From Accumulibacter sp964420975 (GTDB taxonomy: Bacteria > Pseudomonadota > Gammaproteobacteria > Burkholderiales > Rhodocyclaceae): a DNA stretch of 64,000 bases. The position numbers and the translations under genes were made by a program. Under the pieces are notes generated by a model. That model was given only the letters and a program-made list of their open reading frames with translations. It was not told the origin of the DNA and made no database searches. The DNA lies in contig CAYQVH010000002.1 in assembly GCA_964420975.1 (NCBI GenBank), forward strand, positions 62,001 through 126,000, given 5' to 3'. This document shows positions 63,112-64,000 of this stretch, piece by piece; positions within the stretch are counted from its first letter, which is position 1; each line of letters starts with the position of its first letter.

Positions 63112-64000
63112 CGACCAATCAGTTCGGCGTAAAGAGAAACCAGTTTTCGTTCTTCACTTTCCCAGTTATACCGCTCGCCCACCATCCGCCGCCCATTTTC
63201 ACCCATCGCTTGAACCAGCGGTGAATCGGCAACCAGCCGCTCGATCGCCTCGGCGATTGCCCGCGGATTCAGCGGGTCGACGCAAAGGCCACAGTGATTG
63301 TCGTAGACGATCTCTCGCCATAGCGGAAAGTCGGACGCGATAACCGGAACTCCCGCCGACATATACTCAAAAAGCTTGTTCGGTTGCGCGTCGACGTGAT
63401 TCGGCAAGGGATGGAAAATGACTAGCCCAGCCATCGCCCGCGCCAAAACCTCCCGCATCTGCAGGCGATCAACCACGCCAAGCTCGTCGACTCGGCGCCA
63501 ACCCGCGGACGCCTGAAGTTCCTTCCTCAGTTCCTGCGCGGGAAACGGTCCGGCGAGATCGAGCCGAACCTCTGCCCGTGTAAGCTCCAGTGCGCGCACG
63601 ATTTCGCGTACGCCGCGAATCGCACTGATGCCGCCGATATAACAGACTCGTCCTGTCCGCTCTGCGGGCGCGCCCGGAGCCGTCAGCTCACCCGGAAGCG
63701 GATAGTTGTTGATGGTCACCGTACGCCGGTTGATGCGCAAGAACTTGTCGTGAATCGCTGGCGTCGCGGCAATGACCGCGTCGAACGCTCGACACGCCCA
63801 GCCTTCATAAGCCTTCAGCGCCATCGACAGCGTCAGCCGCGACAGTCGATTGAGATACGGCTTGCCGAGCAACTGCTTCGGCAAGTCTTCGTGGGCATCG
63901 AAAATCACTCGCTTGCCCAGGCGCTTGAGCTTCAAGCCGACTGGCATCAGCTCCGGATCATGCAGGTGAAATAGCGTCGCATCGACGGTCAGCGCTCGCT
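63108..64000 (-). CDS. Glycosyltransferase family 4, N-terminus beyond window
   Basis: The minus strand is open from the window edge (first whole codon at 63998) to 63108; about 297 residues are visible. LFHLHDPELMPVGLKLKRLGKRVIFDAHEDLP and the C-terminal LFEYMSAGVPVIASDFPLWREI with NDP-sugar-binding Glu are typical of GT4. The apparent ATG at 63947 is internal, since conserved residues lie before it. It overlaps the secreted-protein gene by 4 bases. The sugar is unknown. Confidence 0.88.
   Translation of the reverse strand, partial: RALTVDATLFHLHDPELMPVGLKLKRLGKRVIFDAHEDLPKQLLGKPYLNRLSRLTLSMALKAYEGWACRAFDAVIAATPAIHDKFLRINRRTVTINNYPLPGELTAPGAPAERTGRVCYIGGISAIRGVREIVRALELTRAEVRLDLAGPFPAQELRKELQASAGWRRVDELGVVDRLQMREVLARAMAGLVIFHPLPNHVDAQPNKLFEYMSAGVPVIASDFPLWREIVYDNHCGLCVDPLNPRAIAEAIERLVADSPLVQAMGENGRRMVGERYNWESEERKLVSLYAELIGR

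Overview
The window reads as a chromosomal segment of a GC-rich betaproteobacterium, most likely Rhodocyclales and possibly close to Candidatus Accumulibacter. That placement is an inference from gene order (tol-pal with cpoB and queE, an EamA-ruvC-ruvA-AI2E-ruvB cluster, uvrA divergent from an MFS gene and ssb) and from a two-domain polyphosphate:AMP phosphotransferase. No 16S rRNA or other decisive marker is present.

Region 1 (1-11.5 kb, minus strand) is housekeeping: a GFA-family gene cut by the left edge, a PilZ protein, queE, the complete Tol-Pal envelope machine (ybgC-tolQRAB-pal-cpoB), the Holliday-junction resolution genes ruvABC interleaved with two membrane transporters, and a ComEA-like DNA-binding protein. 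Region 2 (11.7-26.2 kb) holds rpsU-dnaG-rpoD, an HDOD-REC-GGDEF signalling protein, xseA, sodB, ssb, an MFS transporter, uvrA, an HU-like protein, a small periplasmic protein and a tRNA-Ala(CGC).

Region 3 (26.2-41.5 kb) is accessory. A 9.5-kb integrative element sits in tRNA-Ala(CGC), bounded by a perfect 46-bp direct repeat. It carries a tyrosine integrase, a DUF4258/XRE/HigA toxin-antitoxin-like operon with its own promoter, a 581-residue protein of unknown function, and a tightly overlapping replication operon (AlpA-like HTH, winged-helix-like protein, Toprim-DUF3987 primase/ATPase-like protein, Cys-containing protein). Repeated 42-bp blocks inside both ends look like integrase arm sites. 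No capsid, packaging or conjugation gene is present, so it looks like a minimal satellite or mobilisable island. Just outside it lie a sensor-DnaQ exonuclease fusion, a frameshifted TIR plus tandem ATPase gene resembling an anti-phage NTPase, and an IS3-family orfA remnant.

Region 4 (41.6-64 kb) returns to core and envelope functions: dgkA, rpiA, yggX, argA, polyphosphate:AMP phosphotransferase, rsmE, a thioredoxin-like protein, an inositol-phosphatase/HisN-like enzyme, the Mrp/ApbC Fe-S carrier, a chemoreceptor with a C-terminal PilZ domain, a truncated aldehyde dehydrogenase next to an IclR regulator, a complete RND multidrug efflux operon, and the start of a polysaccharide-type cluster (two glycosyltransferases around a secreted protein of unknown function) running off the right edge.

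Most promising for a second look are the tRNA-Ala element with its toxin-antitoxin-like module, the broken TIR-tandem ATPase gene, and the unusual signalling fusions (sensor-DnaQ, HDOD-REC-GGDEF, chemoreceptor-PilZ).
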